64,000 nucleotides of DNA from Stappia indica (GCF_001696535.1 NZ_MBQE01000002.1:62001-126000), one strand, 5' to 3'; shown: positions 36,710 through 50,544, counted from the stretch's first letter. Program-made: numbers and translations. Notes: generated from the letters alone by a model not told the origin.

Positions 36710-37399
36710 GTGAGGGGCGGGACCGCCTTCTTCGCCTGGCAACATCTGGCGACGGCGCCCGAACGGGCGCCGGTGCTGCCCGACGGCTGCCGCGACGTGC
36801 TGGTGCTGCGCCCGGCGGGTGCGGCGCCCCGGGTCGTCCTGACCGAGTTCGACCTTCGCCCGCGCATCGCCGAGCTGGCAGCCGGAACGCTGATCGAAGG
36901 CTTTCGCCTGAGGCCCGGCGCCGGTGCGTCCCCGCAGGTTCTCGCGGCAATTGCCCTCGATGCTGCGCAGGGCGAGGGCGACGGGACGGCGGAAATCCTC
37001 GGCAATGCACTGAGCGACCCGCAAGGCGAGGACGCAGACGTCAGCGCTGCGATCCGTGTTCTGGCCGGGCCGGGCGAAAGCCTTGCCTCGGTCGCACGCG
37101 GGCTCGGCGTGTCGCCGCGCTCGCTGCAACGGCGGTTTCGCGAGCAGGGCCTGCCGCCGCCCGATCACTGGCGCCTGCTGGGGCGGGCACGCAGGGCGGC
37201 CGGGCGGCTGTCCGGTGCCGCCCCGCTGGCGGAGATCGCCGCGGAGTGCGGCTTCGCCGACCAGTCGCACATGACCCGGGAGCTTGCCCGCTGGTTCGGA
37301 GCGAGCCCGGAGCGGCTGCGCCGGGATCGCGCCCTTCTGGAGCTGGCGTGTCAGCCGGCGCTCGGCAACTGGACCGGCGAGCAGATTTCCACCAGATAG
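36710..37399 (+). CDS. AraC-family transcriptional regulator
   Basis: This protein of about 229 residues has a short N-terminal domain (PDGCRDVLVLRP) of the kind found in DUF6597-type AraC regulators and a C-terminal double HTH (ESLASVARGLGVSPRSLQRRFREQGLPPPDHW; APLAEIAAECGFADQSHMTRELARWFGASPERLRR). The likely start is the GTG at 36710, 4 bp after the transglycosylase stop; no ATG fits. Its last 49 bp overlap the end of the VOC gene on the other strand. Targets are unknown. Confidence 0.85.
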   Translation: MRGGTAFFAWQHLATAPERAPVLPDGCRDVLVLRPAGAAPRVVLTEFDLRPRIAELAAGTLIEGFRLRPGAGASPQVLAAIALDAAQGEGDGTAEILGNALSDPQGEDADVSAAIRVLAGPGESLASVARGLGVSPRSLQRRFREQGLPPPDHWRLLGRARRAAGRLSGAAPLAEIAAECGFADQSHMTRELARWFGASPERLRRDRALLELACQPALGNWTGEQISTR

Positions 37400-37746
37400 C
37401 CGTTGGGATCGCTGACATAGGCGGTGGTCTGTCCCCACTCCTCGCGGCGCGCGTCCTGCAGCAACGTGGCGCCGGCGGAGACCGCCCGCTCGAGCGCTCC
37501 GGGCACGTCGTCGGTCTCGAAAGCCAGCTCGAAGACCGGTGCCTTCGCATCGGCCGCGGCCGGCGTCTTGCCAAGCTGGCGCATCAGGGACCTGGAGGAA
37601 AAGGCAAGGCGCGTCTCGCCGGTCGCCAGCTCGCCGTAATCCCCGCTGTCATGCAGGAAACCGCGGGTCAGCGCGAAGGCGCGCTCGTAGAAATCCATCG
37701 TCGCCGGGACGTCTTCGACATAGAGGATCGTGTATCTGAAGATCAT
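37351..37746 (-). CDS. VOC/glyoxalase family protein
   Basis: This 131-residue single-domain protein shows the paired beta-alpha-beta-beta-beta modules of the vicinal oxygen chelate fold: MIFRYTILYVEDVPATMDFYERAF at the start and TAYVSDPNGYLVEICSPV at the end with the metal-ligand Glu. It could be a lyase, dioxygenase or resistance protein; the substrate is unknown. GGAGAAG lies before the ATG. The AraC regulator gene converges and overlaps by 49 bp, a pairing that suggests linked expression. Confidence 0.88.
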   Translation of the reverse strand: MIFRYTILYVEDVPATMDFYERAFALTRGFLHDSGDYGELATGETRLAFSSRSLMRQLGKTPAAADAKAPVFELAFETDDVPGALERAVSAGATLLQDARREEWGQTTAYVSDPNGYLVEICSPVQLPSAG

Positions 37747-37887
37747 GTTCTTCTCCGAAAAGCCGGGTGGAGGCCTGCTATGGCAAGGTCGGCGAGGCCT
37801 GTCTTGAAGGATCGCGACAGGCGGTTGATCGAGATGTCCGACCGGAATCTGTTCCCTTCCTGCTGCAAGGGCCGTAAAATCGGTGCC

Positions 37888-39090
37888 ATGACACCTTGTG
37901 CCAGCTTCTTCGCGCGCCGTCCCGACGTGCCTGCCCGCCCCTTGGCGCGCGGGCGTTTCCGGCTGGCCGCGCTGGTGGCGCTGGTCACGGCATTCTGCCT
38001 GCTGCTGCCCGACCTGCAGCCGGGAAGAACGGCGGATTTCGGCCCGGTTTCGGCGCTGGCGCAGAACGGCCGGCCGATCGTCCAGCCGGGAGATTCGCGC
38101 AATTCCAACTTCCATCCGCTGTCGCCGCTGCTGCGGCTGTTCGGCGTGGAAAACAGCCGTCGCCGCACCCGCATCCAGGAGCGCGAGCCGCGCCAGCGGC
38201 TGCAGCCCTCGCGCGAGCCGGCCCGGCCGGTCGTCGTCGAAGTGCCGAAGGAGGCCGATGCGCGCGTTGTTCTGGTGGTCGGCGATGCGCTGGCCGGCGA
38301 GCTGGCGGAAGGGCTGGAGGCGACCTATTCGGAAGTCCCGTCGGTGCGCGTCGACAGCCTGTCGATCAACGATGCAGGCCTTGCAGGGCCAAGGGCCGAA
38401 ACCCTCGGCGACCGGGTCCGCGGCATCATCCAGGGACGGCGCGTCGCGGCCATCGTGGTGCTGATCGGCTCGCTCGACGTGCGCGACATCACTACGGAAA
38501 CCGGCACCGCGCCGTTCCGCAGCGAGGCATGGAACGCGCTGTACGGCCAGCGGATCGCCGAGCTGGTGGCGATCGGGCGGGCGCAGCGCACGCCGGTGGT
38601 CTGGGTCGGCCTGCCGCCGCCCAAGGGCGTCGCCCGGCGCAACGACTTCGCCCATATCAACACGGTCGCCAAGCAGCGCGCGGAGGCCGCCAACGCCATC
38701 TATGTCGACGTGTGGGACGTGTTCCTGGACGAGAACGGCGGCTACACCTCCTACGGTCCGGACGTGGAAGGCACGCGGCGGCAGCTGCGCTCGGGCGACG
38801 GCGTCGGCTTCACCTGGCACGGCCGGCGCAAGATCGCCTTCTTCGCCGAGCGCTCGATTGCCCGCATCCTCGGCTCCTCCGGCGCCTTCGCCTTCGAGGG
38901 CGTGGAGGACGATCCGAATTTCATCGTGCTGACCGGGCGCCAGGGGGCGCCGGAAACGGTGCTGGCCGGCGGCGAGAACGCCAGGAACGCCCCGGTCGTC
39001 GACACGCCGCAATACCAGCTGATCGTGCAGGGCGCGCCGATCGCGCCGCAGAACGGGCGGGTCGACGACTTCCGCAGCGCCGCGCCCTGA
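37888..39090 (+). CDS. DUF459 / SGNH-fold periplasmic protein lacking the catalytic serine
   Basis: This 400-residue protein has an N-terminal membrane anchor or signal (RLAALVALVTAFCLLLP), a basic linker, and a DUF459 domain from about residue 120. The first SGNH block reads VVGDALAG, with Ala134 where hydrolases carry the nucleophile Ser; the last block reads DGVGFTWHGRRK, with Gly where the catalytic His is expected in DGxH. Both changes argue against hydrolase activity. The family often travels with lytic transglycosylases, and one lies 1.2 kb upstream. The open frame upstream overlaps the VOC gene in antisense; the ATG at 37888 gives the signal segment. Confidence 0.8.
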   Translation: MTPCASFFARRPDVPARPLARGRFRLAALVALVTAFCLLLPDLQPGRTADFGPVSALAQNGRPIVQPGDSRNSNFHPLSPLLRLFGVENSRRRTRIQEREPRQRLQPSREPARPVVVEVPKEADARVVLVVGDALAGELAEGLEATYSEVPSVRVDSLSINDAGLAGPRAETLGDRVRGIIQGRRVAAIVVLIGSLDVRDITTETGTAPFRSEAWNALYGQRIAELVAIGRAQRTPVVWVGLPPPKGVARRNDFAHINTVAKQRAEAANAIYVDVWDVFLDENGGYTSYGPDVEGTRRQLRSGDGVGFTWHGRRKIAFFAERSIARILGSSGAFAFEGVEDDPNFIVLTGRQGAPETVLAGGENARNAPVVDTPQYQLIVQGAPIAPQNGRVDDFRSAAP

Positions 39091-39229
39091 GCGACACCGT
39101 GAGCCGCACCTTTAGCAGCACCGGCCGGCAAAGGCCGGCCACCGCCCTCCGTGTATTTACGTAATTACCTAATTTTTCACGTTTTTCGGGAAGCCTGACG
39201 ACCTCGCAACGCAAGTCCGGGTCCCGAAC

Positions 39230-40573
39230 ATGGCCGCATCCCGCCCCGCCTTCTTGTCCCTTACCGTAACGGGACGCTTCCTGCTGATGGTCGCGACCGC
39301 CGCGCTCATCATGATGGCCGGCACGGGCTATGCCTTCTACGTGTTCCGCCGTTCGCTGCTGTCGGCGCTAGGCGATCCGGTGCAGGCACAGGAGTTTCTG
39401 GGTCCTTCCGCCACCGCCAAGCTCGACGGGCTGATCCTCGACCAGATGGTCGAGATCGCGCTCGTCTGCCTTCCCGTCGGCATCGCCTTCCTGGCGCTGG
39501 CCTTCGTGCTGGCGATGGGCGTGCGCCGGCCGTTGAAGGCCTTGCAGGAAGGGCTGGTCGCCCTGTCCAACGGCGACTTCGGCATCACGGTGGCAGGCGC
39601 GGAGCGACGCGACGAGATCGGCGCCATCGCCCGGTCGGTGGCGGATTTCCGCGTGCGGCTGTCGCAAAAGGCGGAACAGGACGCGCGCGAGGCGGTGGAG
39701 CAGCAGGAGCGCATGGCGCGCCAGCGCGGCGAGACGCTGAACCAGGTGGCGGCCGAGTTCGAGCAGACCGTGGTCGGCGTCGTCCACCGGCTCGGCGATG
39801 CGGCCGGGCGGGTGGCGCATCTGACCAAGGATCTCGACGGGGCGGTCGACATGGCCGCAAGCGCCGTCGACGAGGCGTCCGGCTCCTCGATCCAGGCCTC
39901 CAGCTCGGTTTCGACGGCGGCGGAGGCGGCCGAAGAGATGTCCCAGTCGATCCTGTCGATCGGCCGGGAGATGGAGCAGGCGGCGGAAATGGCGCGGGCG
40001 GCGGTGGAGGAATCGCGCTCGACCGATGCCATCGTCGGCCGGCTGGCGGAAAGCGGACGGGCCATCGGCGAGGTGGTCGACCTGATCAAGCAGATCGCCG
40101 ACCAGACCAACCTGCTGGCATTGAACGCCACCATCGAGGCGGCGCGGGCCGGGGAAATGGGCCGGGGCTTTGCCGTCGTTGCCAATGAAGTCAAGACCTT
40201 GGCCGGCCAGACCTCGCGGGCGACCGAGGATATCTCGCAGCAGGTCGAGGCGGTGCAGCAGGTCTCCGAGCAGGCGGTCGGGGCGATCCGCTCCATCGCC
40301 GGTACGGTGGAACGCATCCACTCGATCTCCGACACGATCCTGCAGGCGGTGCAGAAGCAGATGTCGGCGACCGGCGAGATCAGCCAGAGCGTCGAGTTCG
40401 CGACGCAAAGCACCGAGAATGTCGCCTCCAGCATGGACGCGCTCGGCCGGGCCAGCGGTTCGACCCGGGCCGCCACGGATGAAATCCGCGGCGCCAGCTC
40501 CGAACTTGCCCACCTTTCCGAGGCGCTGCGCGAGCAGGTCGGCGGCTTCCTGTCGAGCATCCGCGCGGCCTGA
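39230..40573 (+). CDS. Methyl-accepting chemotaxis protein with minimal periplasmic part
   Basis: This 447-residue receptor has two membrane helices (about 15-38 and 75-97) separated by only about 35 residues, a HAMP region ([21 protein letters not shown]) and a cytoplasmic signalling domain. The hairpin tip motif [37 protein letters not shown], split here by position near 290-325, is the standard CheA/CheW contact. There is no room for an extracellular ligand domain, so input may come from the membrane or energy state. A strong hairpin terminator follows. Confidence 0.93.
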   Translation: MAASRPAFLSLTVTGRFLLMVATAALIMMAGTGYAFYVFRRSLLSALGDPVQAQEFLGPSATAKLDGLILDQMVEIALVCLPVGIAFLALAFVLAMGVRRPLKALQEGLVALSNGDFGITVAGAERRDEIGAIARSVADFRVRLSQKAEQDAREAVEQQERMARQRGETLNQVAAEFEQTVVGVVHRLGDAAGRVAHLTKDLDGAVDMAASAVDEASGSSIQASSSVSTAAEAAEEMSQSILSIGREMEQAAEMARAAVEESRSTDAIVGRLAESGRAIGEVVDLIKQIADQTNLLALNATIEAARAGEMGRGFAVVANEVKTLAGQTSRATEDISQQVEAVQQVSEQAVGAIRSIAGTVERIHSISDTILQAVQKQMSATGEISQSVEFATQSTENVASSMDALGRASGSTRAATDEIRGASSELAHLSEALREQVGGFLSSIRAA

Positions 40574-40685
40574 CCCTCACGGGGATAAACCAGCGCTCGG
40601 CTCTGCCTCGCGGAAGGGGATAAGGGACGCCTTGCGGTGTCGCCCCGGCGAGGATAAGTGCCGTTTTCGGCCTCGAGAAATTGAG

Positions 40686-40714
40686 AAAGGCGCCGCAAGC
40701 GGCGCCTTTCCCTT
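40686..40714 (+). terminator. Hairpin terminator after the chemotaxis receptor gene
   Basis: A 10-bp perfect stem (arms 40686-40695 and 40700-40709, AAAGGCGCCG / CGGCGCCTTT) with a 4-base loop is followed by a short pyrimidine run. It sits 112 bp after the receptor stop in the convergent gap with gltD. Confidence 0.7.
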
Positions 40715-40740
40715 TGATATTGCTCATCTTTTTTTGAGAC

Positions 40741-40790
40741 GATTTTGCAAAATCTTGCGAGATTTTGCGAAAGGCCGTCCCAAACGGCCT
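40741..40790. repeat. Cluster of inverted repeats between convergent mcp and gltD
   Basis: A perfect 14-bp palindrome GATTTTGCAAAATC (40741-40754) overlaps a 9-bp stem-loop (GCAAAATCT / AGATTTTGC, 40747-40768), and a third stem (AGGCCGT / ACGGCCT, 40772-40790) follows. Read leftward, the last one may end gltD transcription. Confidence 0.65.
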
Positions 40791-40813
40791 CACGCCTTGC
40801 AAAATCGCCCCGG

Positions 40814-42244
40814 TCAGCGCGGCAGGTTCGAGCTGCCCGTCAGGTGCAGGTCGATGGCCCGCGCGGCCTGACGGCCCTCGCGGATCGCCCAGACCACCAG
40901 CGACTGGCCCCGGCGGACGTCGCCGGCGGCGAAGACGCCGTCGATGGACGTCTTGTAGTCCTGGGTGTTCGCCTTGACGTTGGTGCGGGCGTCGCGCTCG
41001 ATGCTGTCGCCGAGCTCGGCGAGGTAGGTGCCTTCCATCGGCCCGGCAAAGCCGATGGCGACCAGCACCAGCTCGGCGCGCAGGATGAACTCGCTGCCCG
41101 GGATCGGCCGGCGCTTCTCGTCGACGCGGGCGCACTTGACGCCGGTGACGTGGCCGTCCTCGCCGACGACGGCAAGGGTGGCCGCCGCGAACTCGCGGTC
41201 GGCGCCTTCCGCCTGGCTGGAGGAGGTGCGCATCTTGGTCGGCCAGTACGGCCACACCGTCAGCTTGTCCTCCTTCTCCGGCGGACGCTGGCGGATGTCG
41301 AGCTGGGTCACCGACAGGGCGCCCTGGCGGAACGAGGTGCCGACGCAGTCCGAGGCCGTGTCGCCGCCGCCGATGACGACGACATGCTTGCCGCCGGCCC
41401 AGTAGGGCTGCTCGGCCGAGACGTCCTCGCCGCCGACGCGGCGGTTCTGCTGGACCAGGAACGGCATGGCATACATGCAGCCCTGAAGGTCCATGCCCGG
41501 AAGCTCGGGATCGCGCGGACGCTCGGCGCCGACGGTCAGCAGCACCGCGTCATGGCGCTGCTTGAGCTCGTCGACCGTCAGGTTGACGCCGACATTGGCA
41601 CCGTAATGGAAGACGACGCCTTCGCCCTCCATCTGCTCGACGCGGCGGTCGATGTAGTGCTTTTCCATCTTGAAGTCGGGAATGCCGTAGCGCATCAGGC
41701 CGCCGGCGCGGGGCTCGCGCTCGTAGACATGCACCGTGTGGCCGGCGCGGGCGAGCTGCTGGGCCGCGGCAAGGCCGGCGGGACCGGCGCCGACGATGGC
41801 GACGGTCTTGCCGGTGCGGAACGGCGCCGGCTCGGGGCGGATCCACCCTTCGGCCCAGGCCTTGTCGGCAATCGCCTGTTCCACGGTCTTGATGGCGACC
41901 GGCACGTCCTCGAGGTTCAGCGTGCAGGCTTCCTCGCACGGGGCGGGGCAGATGCGGCCGGTGAACTCCGGAAAGTTGTTGGTCGAGTGCAGGTTGCGCG
42001 CCGCCTCTTCCCAGTCGCCGTTATAGACCAGGTCGTTCCAGTCCGGGATCTGGTTGTTGACCGGACAGCCGACGGGCCCATGGCAATAGGGCACGCCGCA
42101 ATCCATGCAACGGGCAGCCTGTCGCTCGACTTCCTTGTCCTCGAGCGGCAGGGTGAACTCCCTGAAGTGGCGGATGCGGTCGGAGGCCGGCTGGTACTTC
42201 TGTTCCTGCCGGTCGATCTCCAGGAAACCGGTAACTTTTCCCAT
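40814..42244 (-). CDS. gltD: Glutamate synthase small subunit
   Basis: This 476-residue FAD-containing subunit passes electrons from NADPH to the large subunit. The N-terminal cysteine clusters ([31 protein letters not shown]) bind 4Fe-4S centres; the FAD Rossmann motif is [15 protein letters not shown] and the NADPH motif [12 protein letters not shown]; the C-terminal [16 protein letters not shown] closes the FAD site. It follows gltB by 15 bp in the same operon. Length is typical (about 475-485). Confidence 0.96.
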   Translation of the reverse strand: MGKVTGFLEIDRQEQKYQPASDRIRHFREFTLPLEDKEVERQAARCMDCGVPYCHGPVGCPVNNQIPDWNDLVYNGDWEEAARNLHSTNNFPEFTGRICPAPCEEACTLNLEDVPVAIKTVEQAIADKAWAEGWIRPEPAPFRTGKTVAIVGAGPAGLAAAQQLARAGHTVHVYEREPRAGGLMRYGIPDFKMEKHYIDRRVEQMEGEGVVFHYGANVGVNLTVDELKQRHDAVLLTVGAERPRDPELPGMDLQGCMYAMPFLVQQNRRVGGEDVSAEQPYWAGGKHVVVIGGGDTASDCVGTSFRQGALSVTQLDIRQRPPEKEDKLTVWPYWPTKMRTSSSQAEGADREFAAATLAVVGEDGHVTGVKCARVDEKRRPIPGSEFILRAELVLVAIGFAGPMEGTYLAELGDSIERDARTNVKANTQDYKTSIDGVFAAGDVRRGQSLVVWAIREGRQAARAIDLHLTGSSNLPR

Positions 42245-42259
42245 GATCTCTCGTCTCCC

Positions 42260-46996
<4,737 letters not shown>

Positions 46997-47640
46997 GTCT
47001 GCCCTCTTTCATCCTGCGCCGGGACCGTCCTTCTCCGTTCGGGTCGCGCTCTCTCGTGATCGAGGAGCCCGGCTCGTCCGTCGAACGGGCGTTCGCCCTG
47101 ACGCTGACCAGTGAAGCGGACCTGCCCAGCAGTCCGCCTGTTCCGGCGGTGCTTGTTCCTTGAGGAACGTCCGCCGGCAATCCGTTTCGGTGCCCGTGCA
47201 CCGGCAAGGCGATATCGCTTCGCGTGCCGCAGTCATACGCCGGCAACCGTGCCGGCGGATCCCCGCGACCAGTTGTAGCACACGCTGCCGCCTGCGATCA
47301 GCCGTCGGATGCGTTCAGCCCTGTCCGACGGAGTGCCGCGGGCGCGGCGCGGGAAGCCGGCCAGCCCCGGCCTCTTCCCTTTCGCCAAAAGGGACAGCAA
47401 TCCTGTCCTATCTGGCGGAGGCGCACAATGCCAGATTTCCCGTGGGGGGGCAAGCGGCTTGCAAGCCCGCGCAAAACTATTTCTTGCGCCACGGCCGGGG
47501 GCTTTTGTCATTAATGCAATGCTGTTTCGGCGGGAAGGAAAGATTGTGTCGGCGGGCGCGGAAAGCGGGTCCCGCGCATGCCTTGAGGGAAGGATGCGGA
47601 CGGGCTTGCAAGGCTGCGCGCACCGGTCTTAGATCGCGCC
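46997..47640. other. 644-bp non-coding region upstream of gltB
   Basis: This is the largest gene-free stretch in the window, between gltB and the divergent threonine aldolase gene. ORFs through it have no protein-like pattern. It holds several short inverted repeats, such as GTTCC-TTGA-GGAAC near 47156 and ATCTGGC / GCCAGAT (47410-47436). It probably combines the gltB promoter and leader with the aldolase promoter. No riboswitch or RNA gene was recognised. Confidence 0.5.
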
Positions 47641-48675
47641 ATGATCTTCGCCAGCGACAATTGGGCGGGTGCCTCGCAGCCGGTTATGGATGCCATGGTC
47701 CGCCACAACACGGGCGCCGCGCCGGCCTACGGCACGGACCCGCTCACCCTCAAGGTCCGCGACCGGTTTCGCGAGATCTTCGAGACGGACGACCTCACGG
47801 TCTGGTTCACCGCAACCGGCACGGCGGCGAACGCCCTGACCATGGCGGCCTGCGCAAGACCCGGCGGGCTGGTGCTGACCAGCGACATCGCGCATGTGCT
47901 GTGCGACGAGTGGGGAGCGACGGAGTTCTTCTCGCACGGCATGAAGATGGTGCCGGTGGAGACGCGCAACGGGCGGATCTCGGCGGAAGCCCTGTCGCGC
48001 GAACTGGCCAGGCACCCGGCCGGCAGCCGCTTCGGCACGCCGGTGGCGGTGAGCCTGACCCAGGCGAGCGAGTGCGGCACGGTCTACCGGCCGGATGAAC
48101 TGGCGGCGCTGACGAGGGCTGCCAAGGAACGCGATCTCGTCTGCCACATGGACGGCGCGCGCTTCGCCAATGCGCTGGTGCATCTTGGGTGCAGCCCGGC
48201 GGAGATGACCTGGAAGGCGGGGATCGACGTGCTGTCCTTCGGCGGCACCAAGAACGGCTGCTGGTGCGCCGAGGCGATCGTGGTGTTCAACCAGGATGCC
48301 TTGCGCGATCTTGCCGCACACCGCTCGCGCGCCGGGCACCTGTTCTCCAAGTCGCGCTTCGTCGCAGCCCAGCTCGACGGCTATCTGGAGAACGACCACT
48401 GGCTGGAAAGCGCCCGCCACGCCAACGCGATGGCGAGCCGGCTTGCCGAGGGGCTCGCGGCGTCCGGCCATGCGCTTGCGCATCCGGTGGAGGCGAACGA
48501 GGTGTTCCCGGTGCTCGATCTTGCCACCATCGCGCGGCTGCGCGAGGCGGGCGCGGCGTTCTACGAATGGCCGGAGATCGAGGCGGGCGAGGGCACGTCC
48601 GGCGTGCGGCTGGTGACGTCCTTTGCGACGACGCCGGAAGAGGTCGCGCGCTTCCTGGAGATCGCCGCGGGGTAG
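47641..48675 (+). CDS. Low-specificity L-threonine aldolase family protein
   Basis: This 344-residue PLP enzyme would cleave threonine or allo-threonine to glycine and acetaldehyde. The PLP lysine lies in VLSFGGTKNGCWCAEAIV; the segment ASECGTVYRPDELAAL and HMDGARFANALVHLG are typical of the beta-eliminating lyase/threonine aldolase family. Length fits. The start sits within the first readable codons after a TAG-containing leader. It is a single gene; the next gene begins 144 bp downstream. Confidence 0.93.
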   Translation: MIFASDNWAGASQPVMDAMVRHNTGAAPAYGTDPLTLKVRDRFREIFETDDLTVWFTATGTAANALTMAACARPGGLVLTSDIAHVLCDEWGATEFFSHGMKMVPVETRNGRISAEALSRELARHPAGSRFGTPVAVSLTQASECGTVYRPDELAALTRAAKERDLVCHMDGARFANALVHLGCSPAEMTWKAGIDVLSFGGTKNGCWCAEAIVVFNQDALRDLAAHRSRAGHLFSKSRFVAAQLDGYLENDHWLESARHANAMASRLAEGLAASGHALAHPVEANEVFPVLDLATIARLREAGAAFYEWPEIEAGEGTSGVRLVTSFATTPEEVARFLEIAAG

Positions 48676-48819
48676 GGGATGGCCGCGCGTGGAAGAATTT
48701 TCTCCGTGTGCGGCTTTCTTGCCGGAAATTTGGAATTCGTTTTCGCGTTTCGGATTGGCGCAAAGCCGAACGGGGCTAGCTTCGCGCCGGTTTCAGCGAA
48801 ACGACCGGAGCGACAGCAG

Positions 48820-49278
48820 ATGAAGATCCATCCCACCGAGGACATGCATGTCCTCTCGATTGCCCGCAGGCTGACCATTCCTGAGGTGGCATCGGCTGCC
48901 GCCGAGCTGTCGAGCGAGATCGAGGCGGAGCGCCAGCGCGCTGGCCTTGCGGCGGCGGGGCCGTGGACCTTCATTGCGCAGAACCTGCCGCGCGACGGCA
49001 AGACCGCGTTCGACTGGCGCATTTGCCTGCCGGTGGCGGGCGCTGCCGCCTATGACGGTCCGCTGGAGGTTCTGCATCTGGAGCCGATCATGGTGGCGTC
49101 CGCCGTGCATCTGGGGCCGGTCAGGACCCTGTTCACGCAAGGCTACGCGCCCTTGCTGAGCGACATCGGCGAGACGCGGCATCATCTGTCGGGCCAGAGC
49201 CGGGAGGTCTATCACGACTGGCGCGGCGGCAAGGCCGGCTACAACCGCATCGAGATCCAGTTCGAGCTGTCGCGCTGA
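48820..49278 (+). CDS. GyrI-like / effector-binding-domain protein
   Basis: This 152-residue protein has the SOUL/GyrI-like pattern found in small-molecule-binding domains: FDWRICLPVAGAAAYDGPLEVLHL, then MVASAVHLGPVRTLFTQGYAPLLSDI and a final NRIEIQFELSR. Members bind hydrophobic ligands or inhibit gyrase; this copy has no DNA-binding part. GGAG precedes the ATG at 48820, and an upstream in-frame ATG at 48679 has no such site. Function unknown. Confidence 0.72.
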   Translation: MKIHPTEDMHVLSIARRLTIPEVASAAAELSSEIEAERQRAGLAAAGPWTFIAQNLPRDGKTAFDWRICLPVAGAAAYDGPLEVLHLEPIMVASAVHLGPVRTLFTQGYAPLLSDIGETRHHLSGQSREVYHDWRGGKAGYNRIEIQFELSR

Positions 49279-49293
49279 CGGCCTGTCCCGAAC

Positions 49294-49326
49294 AAAAGGC
49301 GCCCGGCCTTCGAAAAGGCCGGGCGC
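49294..49326 (-). terminator. Rho-independent terminator for the hsp20 gene
   Basis: A perfect 12-bp stem (arms 49299-49310 and 49315-49326) with a four-base loop is followed, on the minus strand, by CTTTTGTT. It lies 68 bp past the hsp20 stop. Its plus-strand side has no T-run. Confidence 0.85.
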
Positions 49327-49393
49327 GGGGGGCAGGCGTTGCTCTCGCCGAGGGGGGATAGCGAGGTTCCGCCTGCCTGATCCTTGGGGATCG

Positions 49394-49843
49394 TCAGTGG
49401 GTGCTGCCTTCGATCTGCTTCTGGCCGCCCTTGCCGATCTCGATCTTGCGGGGCTTCATCGCCTCCGGAATCTCGCGGGCAAGGTCGATATGCAGCAGGC
49501 CATTCTCCAGGCTGGCGCCCTTGACCTCGACATGGTCGGCGAGCTGGAAGCGGCGCTCGAAGGCGCGCGAGGCAATGCCGCGGTAGAGCACCTCGCCGGT
49601 CTCGGTCTCCTGGGCGCGCTCGCCCTTGACCGACAGCGTGTGCTCCTTGGCCTCGATCGTCAGGTCGGCCTCGCCGAAGCCGGCCACCGCCATGGTGATG
49701 CGGTAGGCGTTCTCGCCGGTCCGCTCGATGTTGTAGGGCGGATAACTCGGCGTCTCCTGGCCCGTGTTGGTGTCGAGCATGGAGAGCAGGCGATCGAAGC
49801 CGACGGTGGAACGATAGAGCGGGCTGAAATCGAAGTGACGCAT
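49394..49843 (-). CDS. Small heat shock protein, Hsp20/alpha-crystallin family
   Basis: This 149-residue chaperone holds unfolding proteins. It starts MRHFDFSPLYRSTVGFDRLLSML, typical of IbpA-like class A members, with the alpha-crystallin domain (YRITMAVAGFGEADLTIEAKEHTLSVKGER; GIASRAFERRFQLADHVEVKGASLENGLLHIDL) and a C-terminal tail. The leader has a sigma32-type promoter and a ROSE-like thermometer hairpin that covers its Shine-Dalgarno site, so heat control at both levels is likely. Confidence 0.95.
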   Translation of the reverse strand: MRHFDFSPLYRSTVGFDRLLSMLDTNTGQETPSYPPYNIERTGENAYRITMAVAGFGEADLTIEAKEHTLSVKGERAQETETGEVLYRGIASRAFERRFQLADHVEVKGASLENGLLHIDLAREIPEAMKPRKIEIGKGGQKQIEGSTH

Positions 49844-49950
49844 CGGTGTGTCCTCTCGTTGAGCAACAGATGATGGTGTCGGTTCCGCTGTATCCCGCCG
49901 TCGTGGCCGGGAGGGGAACCGCTTGCGGGCCCGTCAGTGGCACCCGCGAA
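49844..49950 (-). promoter_or_regulatory. ROSE-like RNA thermometer in the hsp20 5' leader
   Basis: The leader ends in a hairpin (49849-49868) where UUGCU on one arm faces AGGA on the other, with a bulged G, a C-G closing pair and flanking UG-CA pairs. AGGA is the ribosome binding site, 7 bases before the ATG. This is the core of ROSE elements that control rhizobial small heat shock genes: low temperature hides the site, heat melts it. A leader of about 105 nt is also typical. Inferred from base pairing, not measured. Confidence 0.8.
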
Positions 49951-49957
49951 ATACGAG

Positions 49958-49984
49958 ATGGGGAGCGCGAAATCGGCTTTCAAG
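49958..49984 (-). promoter_or_regulatory. Sigma32-type heat-shock promoter for hsp20
   Basis: Read leftward, CTTGAAA (49984-49978), a 14-bp spacer, and CCCCAT (49963-49958) match the sigma32 consensus exactly. Transcription would begin about 105 bases before the hsp20 start codon. Confidence 0.85.
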
Positions 49985-50148
49985 AGGGACATCGCAGCGG
50001 GCGCGTCGTCTCCCCCGGCAAGAGGGGCTGCGACCGGCTCCGGCACCTGAACGACAGGTGAACGGAGCCTTCCGGGAGGGTTCACGCGCGGCGGTGCATC
50101 TTTCCGATCGTCAACAGGCGCTGACGCGCCCAAACAGGAGACAGATCC

Positions 50149-50544
50149 ATGAGGAAGTCGCTTCTTGCCGCCGTCGCCGCCCTTGGTGTCGTTCTTTCGG
50201 TTCCCAGCGCCCAGGCGCTCGATATCCGCATCGGTTCCGGCCCGGCCGGCGCCTCTTCCGGCGTCGCCGTCGAGGTCCAGCTTGCCGGCCATCGCGGCCG
50301 CGACCGCCGCGGCTACCGCCTCGACCGCCTGGGCCCGCGCCAGATCGTCAACCGGCTGCACCGCCAGGGCTTCCGCGACATCAGCAACGTGCGCCCGCGG
50401 GGCCATGTCTATGTCGCCCATGCCCGCGGCTATCGCGGCATGCCGCAGCGCCTTGTGGTGGACGCCTATTCGGGCCAGGTCGTCGGCCGCTCGCCGATCG
50501 GCCGCGGCTACGGACACGGCTGGGGCCGCCACGGCCGCCTGTAA
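50149..50544 (+). CDS. Secreted PepSY-like small protein
   Basis: This 131-residue protein has a signal peptide (MRKSLLAAVAALGVVLSVPSAQA), a Gly/Arg/His-rich stretch, and one PepSY-like unit (RQIVNRLHRQGFRDISNVRPRGHVYVAHA...LVVDAYSGQVVGRSPI). The tail is Gly/His-rich (GYGHGWGRHG). Such proteins lie in the periplasm and have no known enzyme role. AGGAGACAG lies before the ATG. It diverges from hsp20. Confidence 0.75.
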   Translation: MRKSLLAAVAALGVVLSVPSAQALDIRIGSGPAGASSGVAVEVQLAGHRGRDRRGYRLDRLGPRQIVNRLHRQGFRDISNVRPRGHVYVAHARGYRGMPQRLVVDAYSGQVVGRSPIGRGYGHGWGRHGRL

